From the NCBI RefSeq assembly GCF_018131225.1, contig NZ_JAFCMM010000002.1, positions 434,001-498,000 on the forward strand: a stretch of DNA of 64,000 nucleotides. Reading direction: 5' to 3'. The position numbers were made by a program, and so were the translations under genes. Of this stretch, positions 10,601-17,648 are shown piece by piece; the first letter of the stretch is position 1; every line of letters begins with the position of its first letter. Source of the stretch: Bradyrhizobium sp. U87765 SZCCT0048 (GTDB lineage Bacteria > Pseudomonadota > Alphaproteobacteria > Rhizobiales > Xanthobacteraceae). The notes below the pieces were generated by a model. That model had not been told where the DNA came from, did no database searches, and was given only the letters and a program-made list of their open reading frames with translations.

Positions 10601-10978
10601 GACGAGGACATCCTGACCGAGCTCCACCAGTTGCGCAGTCTCGGCATTTCGGTGGCGCTCGACGATTTCGGCACCGGCTATTCCTCGCTCAGCCACCTGC
10701 GCATGTTCAGCTTCGACAAGATCAAGATCGACCGCTCGTTCGTCGCCGAGATCACCGAACGTCCGGACTCGGCCGCGATCGTCTGTGCCGTCACCGGCCT
10801 TGCCCGCAGCCTCGACATGAAAACCACCGCCGAGGGCATCGAAAACGAGGAGCAACTGCGCATGCTGCAGGCCGCCGGCTGCGCCCAGGGCCAGGGCTAT
10901 CTGTTCGGCCGCCCTCAGCCGGTTACCGACACGTTCTTCTCGCTTTTCGCGGCGGCGCCGCTTCGACAAACCGCATGA
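7670..10978 (+). CDS. Five-PAS GGDEF-EAL c-di-GMP signalling protein
   Basis: A 1102-residue cytoplasmic sensor. Five PAS-type domains follow each other (roughly residues 35-160, 163-285, 286-415, 425-545, 548-670); the later ones carry the PAS-7 style phrases AHIGQGLSMFD and SNMSQGLCLFD, each ending in a conserved (T)HEDIT motif. Next come a GGDEF domain (GGDEF at 752-756, with the inhibitory-site RGRD five residues before it) and an EAL domain (EAL at 881-883, DDFGTGYSS, KIDRSFV, TAEGIE, QGYLFGRP). All catalytic signatures of both diguanylate cyclase and phosphodiesterase are intact, so either or both may operate. No membrane segments are visible. The start is a GTG without a strong ribosome-binding site and could be further downstream. 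The DUF2336 gene follows 39 bp later. Confidence 0.9.
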   Translation: MDQAAPTSDTSDGNITAASLQPACVESHLDLDNGRNDDPLLETLDALSEAVIIQDGNRRIIARNAASARVLGARDGALLGCDGATAIRALRADGTEFPATEYPTVIAWRTGEAQHAVVMGLRGESGAITWISVNAVPIRDDAASAPRRMITSCSDITAHKLAQETLHEAVGAIPDGFALYDWDDRLLLCNDAYRQIYAESAPAIQPGASFIDIVRYGVARGQYPEAGETLAEREAWIDERIRLRRHMPRDVLQQLPGERWLQIRERRTPSGYTVGFRIDVTDLKREATRLQAAIDNFPGDVSFFERDGALVACNDGFRTLLRLPESLFAAGLPTLDDIDHAIDTMPAACEGRALLKQDAARIRSGEAHLSTRLWPDGRMIEAHGTPTRGGGYVLNYIDVTERHAAQQRLRDSEQRARTQSEMLQITLAHIGQGLSMFDGDGRLMVWNNRYLEIYGMSPEVVRHGVHIRQILEHRREAGDLDIEVEPYLQVLQDKVRANIISPSITHIRGGRTISIVNTPIPGGGWVATHEDITAKQRAELLLVEKAEELSRTNMRLDAALSNMSQGLCLFDAQKRLIIANRRFREMYGLTDQQGQPGTHVADLLRQHRLHLTDEEEIDALVESMPNAANEITRLTDGRVISVRRLLTPDDGWVATHEDITERERASERISHLAYHDVLTGLANRAEFTRQGERALQDAVGQNALISLLLIDLDRFKAVNDTFGHSAGDKLLQLVADRMRQNVRGRDIVARLGGDEFAIIQAGEPDQREGAIALAARLVDTLCEPYQIGDHQAIIGASIGVAVASDRHDTIEQLMHRADLALYRVKGQGRNGYRIYEDGLDRRADDRLRLGQELRAAIANGELLLHYQPIVSMRDQSVCGMEALVRWKHPVRGMMSPDQFIPLAEETGLIVPLGEFVIRQACLDASRWPEHVTVAVNISPTHIKRRTLMDTVTRALLKARLAPERLEIEVTETVLLQQDEDILTELHQLRSLGISVALDDFGTGYSSLSHLRMFSFDKIKIDRSFVAEITERPDSAAIVCAVTGLARSLDMKTTAEGIENEEQLRMLQAAGCAQGQGYLFGRPQPVTDTFFSLFAAAPLRQTA

Positions 10979-11017
10979 GCTGACGATGTGCGCCACCAGC
11001 CTTCTTCGTGAACCATC

Positions 11018-12076
11018 ATGAACCAGCAATCCCTCCTGATCGAACAGCTCGACAGTGCGCTCAGCGGCGCGTCAGCCGGGCGCGGCGTCCACATCCTGCA
11101 GCAGGTCACCGACCTGTTCCTCGCTGGTGCCGGCTATTCGCGGGAGCAGATCGAGCTGTTCGACGACGTGCTCGGCCGTCTCAGCGATGGTGTCGCCGCG
11201 CCGGCCCGTACCCAGTTGGCGCAACGGCTGTGCAACGTCGCAACGCCACCGCTGCGGCTGTTGCGGCGCCTGGCGCTCGACGATCTCAGCGATGTCGCGA
11301 CGCCGCTGCTGGCGCATTGCCGTCACCTCGACGACAACCTGCTCGTCACCTGCGTGGAGACGCGCAGCCAGCGCCACCTGCTGGCGATCTGCCAGCGCCC
11401 GCAGGTGTCCGAGAGCGTCACCGACCGCCTGGTCGACCGCGGCGAGGCCGCCGTACTGCTGGCGATCGTCGAGAACACCGGCGCGCGCTTTTCCAACACC
11501 GGCTTCGGCGCGCTGGTGCTGCGCGCCGGCGGCAGTGACCCGCTGGCCATCAAGATCGGTGCGCGGGCCGACCTGCCGCGCCATCACTTCCTGCGGCTGC
11601 TGACCGTGACGCCGAGCACCCTGCACGAGGCACTGGAGGCCGGCCGCCCGCCCGACGCGGCGCAGATCCTGGTGTCGCGCGTCGCCGAAGCCGCCGCCCG
11701 GCAGGCGCCCGTCGCGCCCCACAACTATGCCACCGCGCTCGGTCGCACCCGCGCGATGCGCGGCTCCGACGCACTCGGCGAGCGCGAGCTGCTGCAGTTC
11801 ATTTCCGATGGCAAGCTCGATTATGTCATCGCCGGCATCGCCGTGCTCGCGGAGCTCGACGTCAAGGTGGTCGAGGACGCCTTCATGCAGCCTCGCCACG
11901 AGGCCCTTCTGACTATCGTCAAGGCCGTCGGCCTCGGCTGGCCGACGGCAAAGGCACTGCTGCAGCTGCGTGGCGGCGGCGGTAACACTGAACTCGAACA
12001 GGCGCTGGCGAGTTTCGTGCGGCTGAAGCCGGACACCGCGCGGCAGGCGCTGCTGCTGAAGCAGATCACGCATTGA
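11018..12076 (+). CDS. DUF2336 domain-containing protein
   Basis: A 352-residue protein matching DUF2336, an alphaproteobacterial family of helical, HEAT-like repeats. Repeated Asp-rich helices such as LALDDLSDVATPLLAHCRHL and VSESVTDRLVDRGEAAVLLA support this. Its function is not established. It lies 39 bp after the PAS-GGDEF-EAL gene on the same strand, so the two probably form an operon, and it may be a partner or output protein for the signalling enzyme (inference). Confidence 0.85.
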   Translation: MNQQSLLIEQLDSALSGASAGRGVHILQQVTDLFLAGAGYSREQIELFDDVLGRLSDGVAAPARTQLAQRLCNVATPPLRLLRRLALDDLSDVATPLLAHCRHLDDNLLVTCVETRSQRHLLAICQRPQVSESVTDRLVDRGEAAVLLAIVENTGARFSNTGFGALVLRAGGSDPLAIKIGARADLPRHHFLRLLTVTPSTLHEALEAGRPPDAAQILVSRVAEAAARQAPVAPHNYATALGRTRAMRGSDALGERELLQFISDGKLDYVIAGIAVLAELDVKVVEDAFMQPRHEALLTIVKAVGLGWPTAKALLQLRGGGGNTELEQALASFVRLKPDTARQALLLKQITH

Positions 12077-12097
12077 TCATCATGCACCGTCACGCGG

Positions 12098-13213
12098 TCA
12101 CGCCGGAAAGCGCACCACCGGCTTGACCGCCACGCCATGCTCGGAATCGTGGATCGCCTGATTGATATCGGCGAAGGAATAGAAGCGGATCAGGCGGTCG
12201 AACGGAAAGCGGCCCTGGCGGTAAAGCTCGATCAGCCGCGGAATGAATACGTCCGGATTGCTGTCTCCCTCGACAATGCCCTGGATCCGGCGCCCCGCCG
12301 TCATGATGTCGGGAAGGTTGATCGCAAGCTCCGAGCCCGCCGGCGAGGCGCCGAGGATGCCGCACGTGCCGCGCGGCGCGAGCGCGTCGATCGCCTGGCG
12401 CACCACCGGCAGCAGACCGGTCGTCTCCAGCGAAAAGTCGACGCCGTACCCGGTGATGGCGCGGATCGCGGCGACCACATCCGTGGCCCCCTGCGTGGTC
12501 CTGGCCTGGATGACGTCGGTGGCCCCGAGCTCCTTCGCCAGCGCCAGCCGTGTCTCGATGACGTCGACCGCGATGATCGTGCCGACGCCCGACAGCCGCG
12601 CCGCCATTACCGCGCTCAATCCGACCGAGCCCGCCCCGAACACCGCGAGCGTCTGTCCGACGCCGACCCTCAGCGCATTGATGATCGCCCCCGCGCCGGT
12701 CTGGATGCCGCACGCCAGCGGGCCGAGCAGCTCCAGCGGCACGTCGTCACGCACCCTGACGACGTTGCGCTCGTGACAGAGCGCGTGGGACGCGAACGAC
12801 GACTGGCCGAAGAAATTGCCATGCAGATGCTCGCCCGGCCGCGACAGCGGGCTGGTGCCGTCCGGCCGGCTGCCGCCGAAATTGTGGCCGAAGAAATCGT
12901 GGCAGTAGCCCGGCAGATGTTCCCTGCAACTCGGGCAGTGGCCGCAGGAATTGAATGTCATCACCACATGGTCGCCCGGCCGCACCTTGGTCACCGCAGC
13001 TCCGGTCGCCATGACGATGCCCGCCCCTTCATGGCCGAGCACAATCGGCTGCGGCACCGGATAGGCCTGGTCGCGCATCGCGATATCGGTGTGGCAGATG
13101 CCGGTCGCGACCAGCTTCACCAGGATCTCGCCGTCACGGGGCGGCTGGAGATCGACCAACTCCAGCGACATCGGCGCGGCGGGAGCACGGGTGACGGCGG
13201 CAGTGATCTTCAT
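12098..13213 (-). CDS. Zinc-dependent alcohol dehydrogenase, aryl-alcohol type
   Basis: A 371-residue medium-chain dehydrogenase. The catalytic zinc site is ATGICHTDI (Cys) with LGHEGAGIV (His and Glu); the structural zinc site is CGHCPSCREHLPGYC; the NAD-binding fold is VFGAGSVGLSAVMAARLSGV. Overall it most resembles aryl-alcohol/benzyl-alcohol dehydrogenases and would oxidise an alcohol to the aldehyde with NAD+. The start at 13213 gives the usual family N-terminus (MKITAAVTRAP). An ATG at 13267, preceded by AGGAG at ideal spacing, would add 18 residues and cannot be excluded. It converges with the DUF2336 gene, with 21 bp between stops. Confidence 0.9.
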   Translation of the reverse strand: MKITAAVTRAPAAPMSLELVDLQPPRDGEILVKLVATGICHTDIAMRDQAYPVPQPIVLGHEGAGIVMATGAAVTKVRPGDHVVMTFNSCGHCPSCREHLPGYCHDFFGHNFGGSRPDGTSPLSRPGEHLHGNFFGQSSFASHALCHERNVVRVRDDVPLELLGPLACGIQTGAGAIINALRVGVGQTLAVFGAGSVGLSAVMAARLSGVGTIIAVDVIETRLALAKELGATDVIQARTTQGATDVVAAIRAITGYGVDFSLETTGLLPVVRQAIDALAPRGTCGILGASPAGSELAINLPDIMTAGRRIQGIVEGDSNPDVFIPRLIELYRQGRFPFDRLIRFYSFADINQAIHDSEHGVAVKPVVRFPA

Positions 13214-13417
13214 CAGGGGGCGTCCTGGCTGCGGGCGAATGCTGACGAGCCATAGCATGGCGGACATGACCGCTCCTGCCCGACAGTGCTCGTCAGTTGC
13301 CTGATGGCGTCGGCGAGTGGTCGCTGCGCCTGATCCCGCAACACCGGCGAGCCGCTGGTCATGTGGTCTTCGCCACATCAGTTGCGCGACGAACCTCGAC
13401 GGCGCCATCCAGGCGCC

Positions 13418-14920
13418 TCACCTCCGCCTGGCGAGCCTCGCCAGCACCGCACGCAGCTGGACGTACTCGATCTTGGAGGCATGGCGGCGGTCGAGCGGCA
13501 TGGCTTCGAGGTGCACCACCGTGCCGATGCCGATCGCCCGGGCGCGCTGCCGCCAGTCATCGAGCGACGATGCCGGCCCGGTCAGCACGAGCAGCGGCTG
13601 CCCGGTCTCGTCACGATACAGCGCGGCGCTCTCGACATGCGGCCACTGCCGCGCCACCGCCTCGACCCCGAACGGAAACAGCCCACCGACCCGGCCTTCG
13701 AGCCGACCCAGCAACCACAGCCGCCCCTGCGCATCGAGCCGCCCGGCATCGCCGGTGCGGTGCCAGATCTCGCCGGCGTCGTCGGTCACCTTGGTCGCGG
13801 CGTCCTGCGCCGGATCGAGATAGCCCTTGTTGACATTGGGGCCGGTGACCAGGATCTCGTCGTCGACGATGCGCACGCGCACCTGCGGCGCCGGCGGCCC
13901 GGTGAGAATCCCCTGCCCTGCCGCCATCGCCGCCCAGTCGGCCGGCGCGATCTCACCGGCGGTGACATGCGCGATCGGTTCGGCCTCTGTCGAGCCGTAC
14001 ACCGAATAGACCTCGGCAACGTGCGCGGCGAGACGGCGCAGCAAATCCGGATAGACCGGTCCGCCGCCGGTCAGCACCGCGCGCACGCCGGGCGGGATAT
14101 CACTGTTGACGAGACGCTCGCACAGCGCCGGCTGCAGCAGCATCCGCGTCACGCCATGCCGGCGCGCATGGGCGAGAATGGCATCGAGCGGTGCCTGCCG
14201 CGGCTTGCGCAGATCCCAGTTCGGCAGCACGTTGGTCGAGCCGAGATTGAGGCAGGCCAGCACGAACAGCGGGAACGCGCAAAGATCGACCTCGCCCGCC
14301 TGCGGCCTGAACAGCGGCGTCAGCCCCGCGACCTGCGCGAGGATGAAGCCGTGGGTATAGACGATGGCCTTCGGCCGTCCGGTCGAGCCGCTGGTGAAGA
14401 AGATCAGCGCCGGCGCCTCCGGCGGCACGGCCGCCGCGGCGGCGGCGACCGTCGCAATGTCACCCGTTACAATGTCACCCGTTTCAACCTCACCCGTCGC
14501 ACGATCATCCGCGGCGATATCGTTCGCCACGCCTGGCGGCGGCGACAAGCCGCGGCGAATGCGCCGCAGCTCCGGCGCCAGCAGACCGATGACGCGCCAC
14601 AGCGGCGGGGCGAGCCAGGCGTCGATATGAATGCGCGCGGCATGGCGCAGACCGGTGAATCCCATCGCCGGTTCGGGAAACACCACCACCGCGCCGATGC
14701 TCCAGAGCGCATAGAGACTGGCGTAGAGCGGCACCGCGACCTTCAGTGTCACCAGCACGCGATCGCCGGCACCGATCCCCGCACGGCGGAAATGACCGGA
14801 CTGGGCCGCCACCATCCGCGCAAGCTCGCCATAGCTGACGCCCGCGCCATCGGAATCGATCAGCGCAGTGCGCGCGGGATGCTGCGCGGCGCGGCGGAAA
14901 AAGTCGGACACCAGCGTCAT
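13418..14920 (-). CDS. AMP-dependent synthetase/ligase, OleC-like
   Basis: A 500-residue adenylate-forming enzyme: P-loop FFTSGSTGRPKAIVYTHG, YGSTEAEP, HRTGDAGRLDAQGRLWLLGR, and a C-terminal lysine in RRHASKIEY. It would activate a carboxylic acid with ATP. The stretch LCAFPLFVLACLNLGSTNVL and the PLDRRHASKIE ending resemble OleC-type ligases of long-chain olefin/beta-lactone clusters more than ordinary FadD, but no oleABD partners are present, so the substrate is unknown. An in-frame 15-bp tandem repeat (14455-14499) lies in a variable linker before the P-loop. I start at ATG 14920; an upstream extension of 36 residues is possible but does not look like enzyme. Confidence 0.82.
   Translation of the reverse strand: MTLVSDFFRRAAQHPARTALIDSDGAGVSYGELARMVAAQSGHFRRAGIGAGDRVLVTLKVAVPLYASLYALWSIGAVVVFPEPAMGFTGLRHAARIHIDAWLAPPLWRVIGLLAPELRRIRRGLSPPPGVANDIAADDRATGEVETGDIVTGDIATVAAAAAAVPPEAPALIFFTSGSTGRPKAIVYTHGFILAQVAGLTPLFRPQAGEVDLCAFPLFVLACLNLGSTNVLPNWDLRKPRQAPLDAILAHARRHGVTRMLLQPALCERLVNSDIPPGVRAVLTGGGPVYPDLLRRLAAHVAEVYSVYGSTEAEPIAHVTAGEIAPADWAAMAAGQGILTGPPAPQVRVRIVDDEILVTGPNVNKGYLDPAQDAATKVTDDAGEIWHRTGDAGRLDAQGRLWLLGRLEGRVGGLFPFGVEAVARQWPHVESAALYRDETGQPLLVLTGPASSLDDWRQRARAIGIGTVVHLEAMPLDRRHASKIEYVQLRAVLARLARRR
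14455..14499. repeat. Three tandem 15-bp units inside the ligase gene
   Basis: Units CAATGTCACCCGTTA (14455), CAATGTCACCCGTTT (14470) and CAACCTCACCCGTCG (14485) follow each other directly. On the coding (minus) strand they give the pentapeptide pattern VETGD/IVTGD in a linker just upstream of the P-loop, so changes in copy number would keep the frame. Confidence 0.75.
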
Positions 14921-15133
14921 GACGGCCCACGGATTCGTGCCAGCGCGGCAGGGAACGAGGAAGGCTCTGACGGGAAAAGCTCCTGAAAGCGGAGCGGCAA
15001 CAATGCACGAAATGAAATGGACGGACATCGCAACAGCACGCGCCGGACCGCACGCACCGTCCCGGCGATTCTTATCGGGTCGCCCGGGCGGTTGTCCAGA
15101 CGACGCCGGCGGGCGCCGCCTGGACCGCCTGGC

Positions 15134-16168
15134 TCAGCCCGCGGCAACGGCGGCGACGGTGACCTGGCGCAACGCCTCGGCGGCGCCCGGCACCGTGGTG
15201 CGCATGCCCAGCCTGTCGAGCAGCCCGGCATCGTGGTCTTGCGTGGCGTTGCGCGTCGTCAGCAGCACGTTGCCGACGAAGATCGAGTTGGCGCCGGCGG
15301 TGAAGCACAGCGCCTGCAACTCGTCACTCATGCCGGCGCGCCCCGCCGACAGCCGCACAATGCTGCGCGGCATCAGGATGCGCGCCACCGCGATGAGGCG
15401 GGCGAACGCGATCGGGTCGGGCTTGTCCGCCGTCCGCGCCACCGGCACGCCGACCACCTCGTTCCACATGTTGATCGGCACGCTCTCGGGATGCGGATCG
15501 AAGCTGGCAAGGGTCAACAGCAGGCCGAGGCGGTCGGTGACCGCCTCGCCCATGCCGACAATGCCGCCGCAGCAGACATGGATGCCCGCGGAACGGACAT
15601 GGGCGATGGTGTCGAAGCGATCCTGCATCGTGCGCGTGGTGATGATCTCGCCATAGTATTCCGGCGAAGTATCGATGTTGTGGCTGTAGTAGTCGAGGCC
15701 GGCCTCCGCGAGGCGTTCGGCCTGGTCGCGCGTCAGCATGCCGAGTGTGACACAGGCCTGCATGCCCAGCGCCTTGACGCCCGCCACCATCTCACAGACG
15801 CGATCGAGGTCGCGATCCTTGGGGCTGCGCCATGCGGCGCCCATGCAGAATCGGCCGGCGCCGGCGGCTTTCGCCGCGCGGGCCTGCGCAATGACGTCGT
15901 CCGTGCGCATCAGCTTCGATGCCTTGACGCCGGTATCGAAATGCGCGCTCTGCGAGCAGTAGCCGCAATCCTCCGGGCAACCACCGGTCTTGATGCTGAG
16001 CAGGCTCGCCGTCTCGATTTCTGCCGGATCGAAGAAGAGGCGGTGAACGTCCTGCGAACGATGGATCAGTTCGGGCAGCGGCAGCGCGTAGAGCGCTTCC
16101 GCCTCGGCCCGCGTCCAGTCGGACCGCACCATCTCGGCCGGTCCGTTGCGGGTGGCGAGACGTTCCAT
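15134..16168 (-). CDS. bioB: Biotin synthase
   Basis: A 344-residue radical-SAM enzyme that inserts sulfur into dethiobiotin to give biotin. The SAM-cluster motif GGCPEDCGYCSQSA (CxxxCxxC) is intact, followed by RFCMGAAWRSPKDRD, YYSHNIDTSPEYYG, and CCGGIVGMGE with the cysteines expected for the second cluster region. The length is normal. The ATG at 16168 overlaps the bioY stop (TGATG) with AAGGAGG upstream, so bioY-bioB is a tightly coupled operon. The open frame continues upstream over bioY, but that is not the protein start. BioR-type boxes precede the operon. Confidence 0.97.
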   Translation of the reverse strand: MERLATRNGPAEMVRSDWTRAEAEALYALPLPELIHRSQDVHRLFFDPAEIETASLLSIKTGGCPEDCGYCSQSAHFDTGVKASKLMRTDDVIAQARAAKAAGAGRFCMGAAWRSPKDRDLDRVCEMVAGVKALGMQACVTLGMLTRDQAERLAEAGLDYYSHNIDTSPEYYGEIITTRTMQDRFDTIAHVRSAGIHVCCGGIVGMGEAVTDRLGLLLTLASFDPHPESVPINMWNEVVGVPVARTADKPDPIAFARLIAVARILMPRSIVRLSAGRAGMSDELQALCFTAGANSIFVGNVLLTTRNATQDHDAGLLDRLGMRTTVPGAAEALRQVTVAAVAAG

Positions 16169-16746
16169 CACGCCGCCTCCTTCCAGCGCAGCACGCCGGC
16201 TGCGGTCACTGCGGCGAGCAGCACCTTGAGCAGGTCGCCCGGCAGAAACGGCATCACGCCGACAGCGAGCACCTGGTGCCAGCCGACGAACGACGCCAGC
16301 CACAATCCGCCGCACAGATAGATCAGGCCAAGACCTGCGACCATGGGCAGCAATGCGGCCGCACCGCCGCGCGCACCGATCCGCCGCATCCATTCGCCAG
16401 CGACCAGCGCTGCAATGACGAAGCCGGCAAGATAGCCGCCGGTCGGCCCGAACAGCGCGGCAAGGCCGGCGCCGCCATTGGCAGCACTCGCAAACACCGG
16501 CAGGCCCAGCGCCCCTTCGGCGAGATAAACCAGGATCATCCCGGCGGCGAGCCGTCCGCCGGCGAGCGCGGCGAGCAGCAACGCGCCGAACACCTGCATG
16601 GTCATCGGCACCGGCCAGAACGGCACCGTGGTCTTGGCCGTGGCCACCATCACCAGGCTGCCACCCGCGAGCAGCGCCATCAGCCGCGCCGCGTTGGCCA
16701 GCGGCGGGCGGGCGGGATGCCCCGGGACGATCGTTTCTTCTGACAT
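16168..16746 (-). CDS. bioY: Biotin transporter substrate-binding membrane component
   Basis: A 192-residue integral membrane protein of the BioY family, with about six hydrophobic segments and the family phrases VPFWPVPMTMQVFGALLLAA and FGPTGGYLAGF. BioY captures biotin with high affinity, either alone or with a shared ECF energising module; no bioM/bioN genes lie in this window. AAGGA lies upstream of the ATG. It is the first gene of the bioY-bioB operon, divergent from bioR, with three candidate BioR boxes in the 121-bp gap. Confidence 0.95.
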   Translation of the reverse strand: MSEETIVPGHPARPPLANAARLMALLAGGSLVMVATAKTTVPFWPVPMTMQVFGALLLAALAGGRLAAGMILVYLAEGALGLPVFASAANGGAGLAALFGPTGGYLAGFVIAALVAGEWMRRIGARGGAAALLPMVAGLGLIYLCGGLWLASFVGWHQVLAVGVMPFLPGDLLKVLLAAVTAAGVLRWKEAA

Positions 16747-16766
16747 TGCCTATCCTTTCAACCAAA

Positions 16767-16776
16767 TCATAGATAA
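16767..16776. promoter_or_regulatory. Candidate BioR box 1
   Basis: TCATAGATAA differs at one base from TTATAGATAA, the reverse complement of the alphaproteobacterial BioR consensus TTATCTATAA. It lies 20 bp before the bioY start. Confidence 0.7.
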
Positions 16777-16785
16777 TTATTGAAA

Positions 16786-16795
16786 TTATCTATAA
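16786..16795. promoter_or_regulatory. Candidate BioR box 2, exact consensus
   Basis: TTATCTATAA, identical to the known BioR consensus, lies 39 bp before the bioY start and next to box 1 in opposite orientation. The pair is placed to cover the bioYB promoter. Confidence 0.85.
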
Positions 16796-16850
16796 TATTG
16801 CTCATAAGGATGAGGCTAATCAGGATGCGAGCCCGCTTCACTTGAAATCT

Positions 16851-16860
16851 TCATAGATAA
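16851..16860. promoter_or_regulatory. Candidate BioR box 3 before bioR
   Basis: TCATAGATAA, identical to box 1, lies 7 bp before the bioR ATG and forms part of the wider dyad ATAGAT-A-ATCTAT. It occupies the place where a ribosome-binding site would normally be, suggesting autoregulation close to the translation start. Confidence 0.75.
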
Positions 16861-16867
16861 TCTATCA

Positions 16868-17509
16868 ATGAGCGAGAAATTCGATCCGGTCGCGACCCGC
16901 ATCGCCGCTGCCCTGACCGAGCAGATCATCACCGGCGAACTGCCGCCCGGTGCACCGCTGCGGCAGGATCATGTCGCGCACGCCTTCGGCGCCAGCCATG
17001 TGCCGGCGCGGGAAGCCTTTCAGATGCTGCGCGCCTCAGGCCTCGCGGTCAGCGAACCGCGCCGCGGCATGCGGGTCGCGCCGCTCGATGCCGGTGCCAT
17101 CCGCGAAGTGGTGGAAATGCGTGCTGTGCTCGAACTGCTGGCGTTTCGACATGCCGCGCCGCGCTTCAACGCCATCCATGTCGCGACCATCGAGCAAGCC
17201 GCGCTCGCCGGCGAGCAGGCGGCGACGATCGTCGCATGGGAGGCAGCCAACCGCGACTTTCACAAGGCGCTGGTCGAACCCTGCCGGATGCCGCGGCTGC
17301 TCGCGACGCTGGAGCAACTGCGTCTCGCCAACTCGCGCATCGTGCTCGCCGCCGCGCGCTCGGCATCGTGGCGACCGCGCTCCAACACCGACCATCGCCG
17401 CATCGTCGAGGCGATTCGCGAGAAGAACCCCGAACGCGCGGCGACGCTGCTGAAGCAGCATCTCCATGGCATGGAACGCACCGGCACGCCTGCGACGCCG
17501 GAGAGCTGA
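16868..17509 (+). CDS. bioR: GntR-family biotin repressor
   Basis: A 213-residue GntR/FCD regulator: N-terminal winged helix (DPVATRIAAALTEQIITGEL, VAHAFGASHVPAREAFQMLR, LAVSEPRRGMRVAPL) and an all-helical C-terminal FCD domain with the metal-site style EMRAVLE and AANRDFH. It is divergent from bioY-bioB and surrounded by TTATCTATAA-type boxes, which identifies it as BioR, the alphaproteobacterial repressor of biotin synthesis and uptake. No Shine-Dalgarno sequence precedes the ATG: the leader reads CTTCATAGATAATCTATCA, so initiation may be leaderless or weak. Confidence 0.92.
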   Translation: MSEKFDPVATRIAAALTEQIITGELPPGAPLRQDHVAHAFGASHVPAREAFQMLRASGLAVSEPRRGMRVAPLDAGAIREVVEMRAVLELLAFRHAAPRFNAIHVATIEQAALAGEQAATIVAWEAANRDFHKALVEPCRMPRLLATLEQLRLANSRIVLAAARSASWRPRSNTDHRRIVEAIREKNPERAATLLKQHLHGMERTGTPATPES

Positions 17510-17648
17510 ACCGCGATCGTCATCGATCCGTCGTCGCATCGTCCGACTAATGGAATGTTCGCGCCGCAGATGACGGTTGCGGCGGCGGCTCGACATCTCC
17601 GGTGCTTGCACTACGATTTCGCCATTGAATAGACAGTGGGGAAACGAC

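Noticed and set aside
7643..11029. 1128-codon minus-strand frame opposite the PAS-GGDEF-EAL gene
   Set aside because: The plus strand carries intact GGDEF and EAL motifs; the opposite frame is compositionally biased and matches nothing.
15134..16765. Single 543-codon frame covering bioB and upstream sequence
   Set aside because: Homology and the TGATG overlap with AAGGAGG place the bioB start at 16168; the upstream part is bioY in another frame.
16747..16867. Possible prophage or insertion-sequence end in the AT-rich bioY/bioR gap
   Set aside because: The AT-richness is explained by BioR boxes and promoters; no transposase or target duplication is present.
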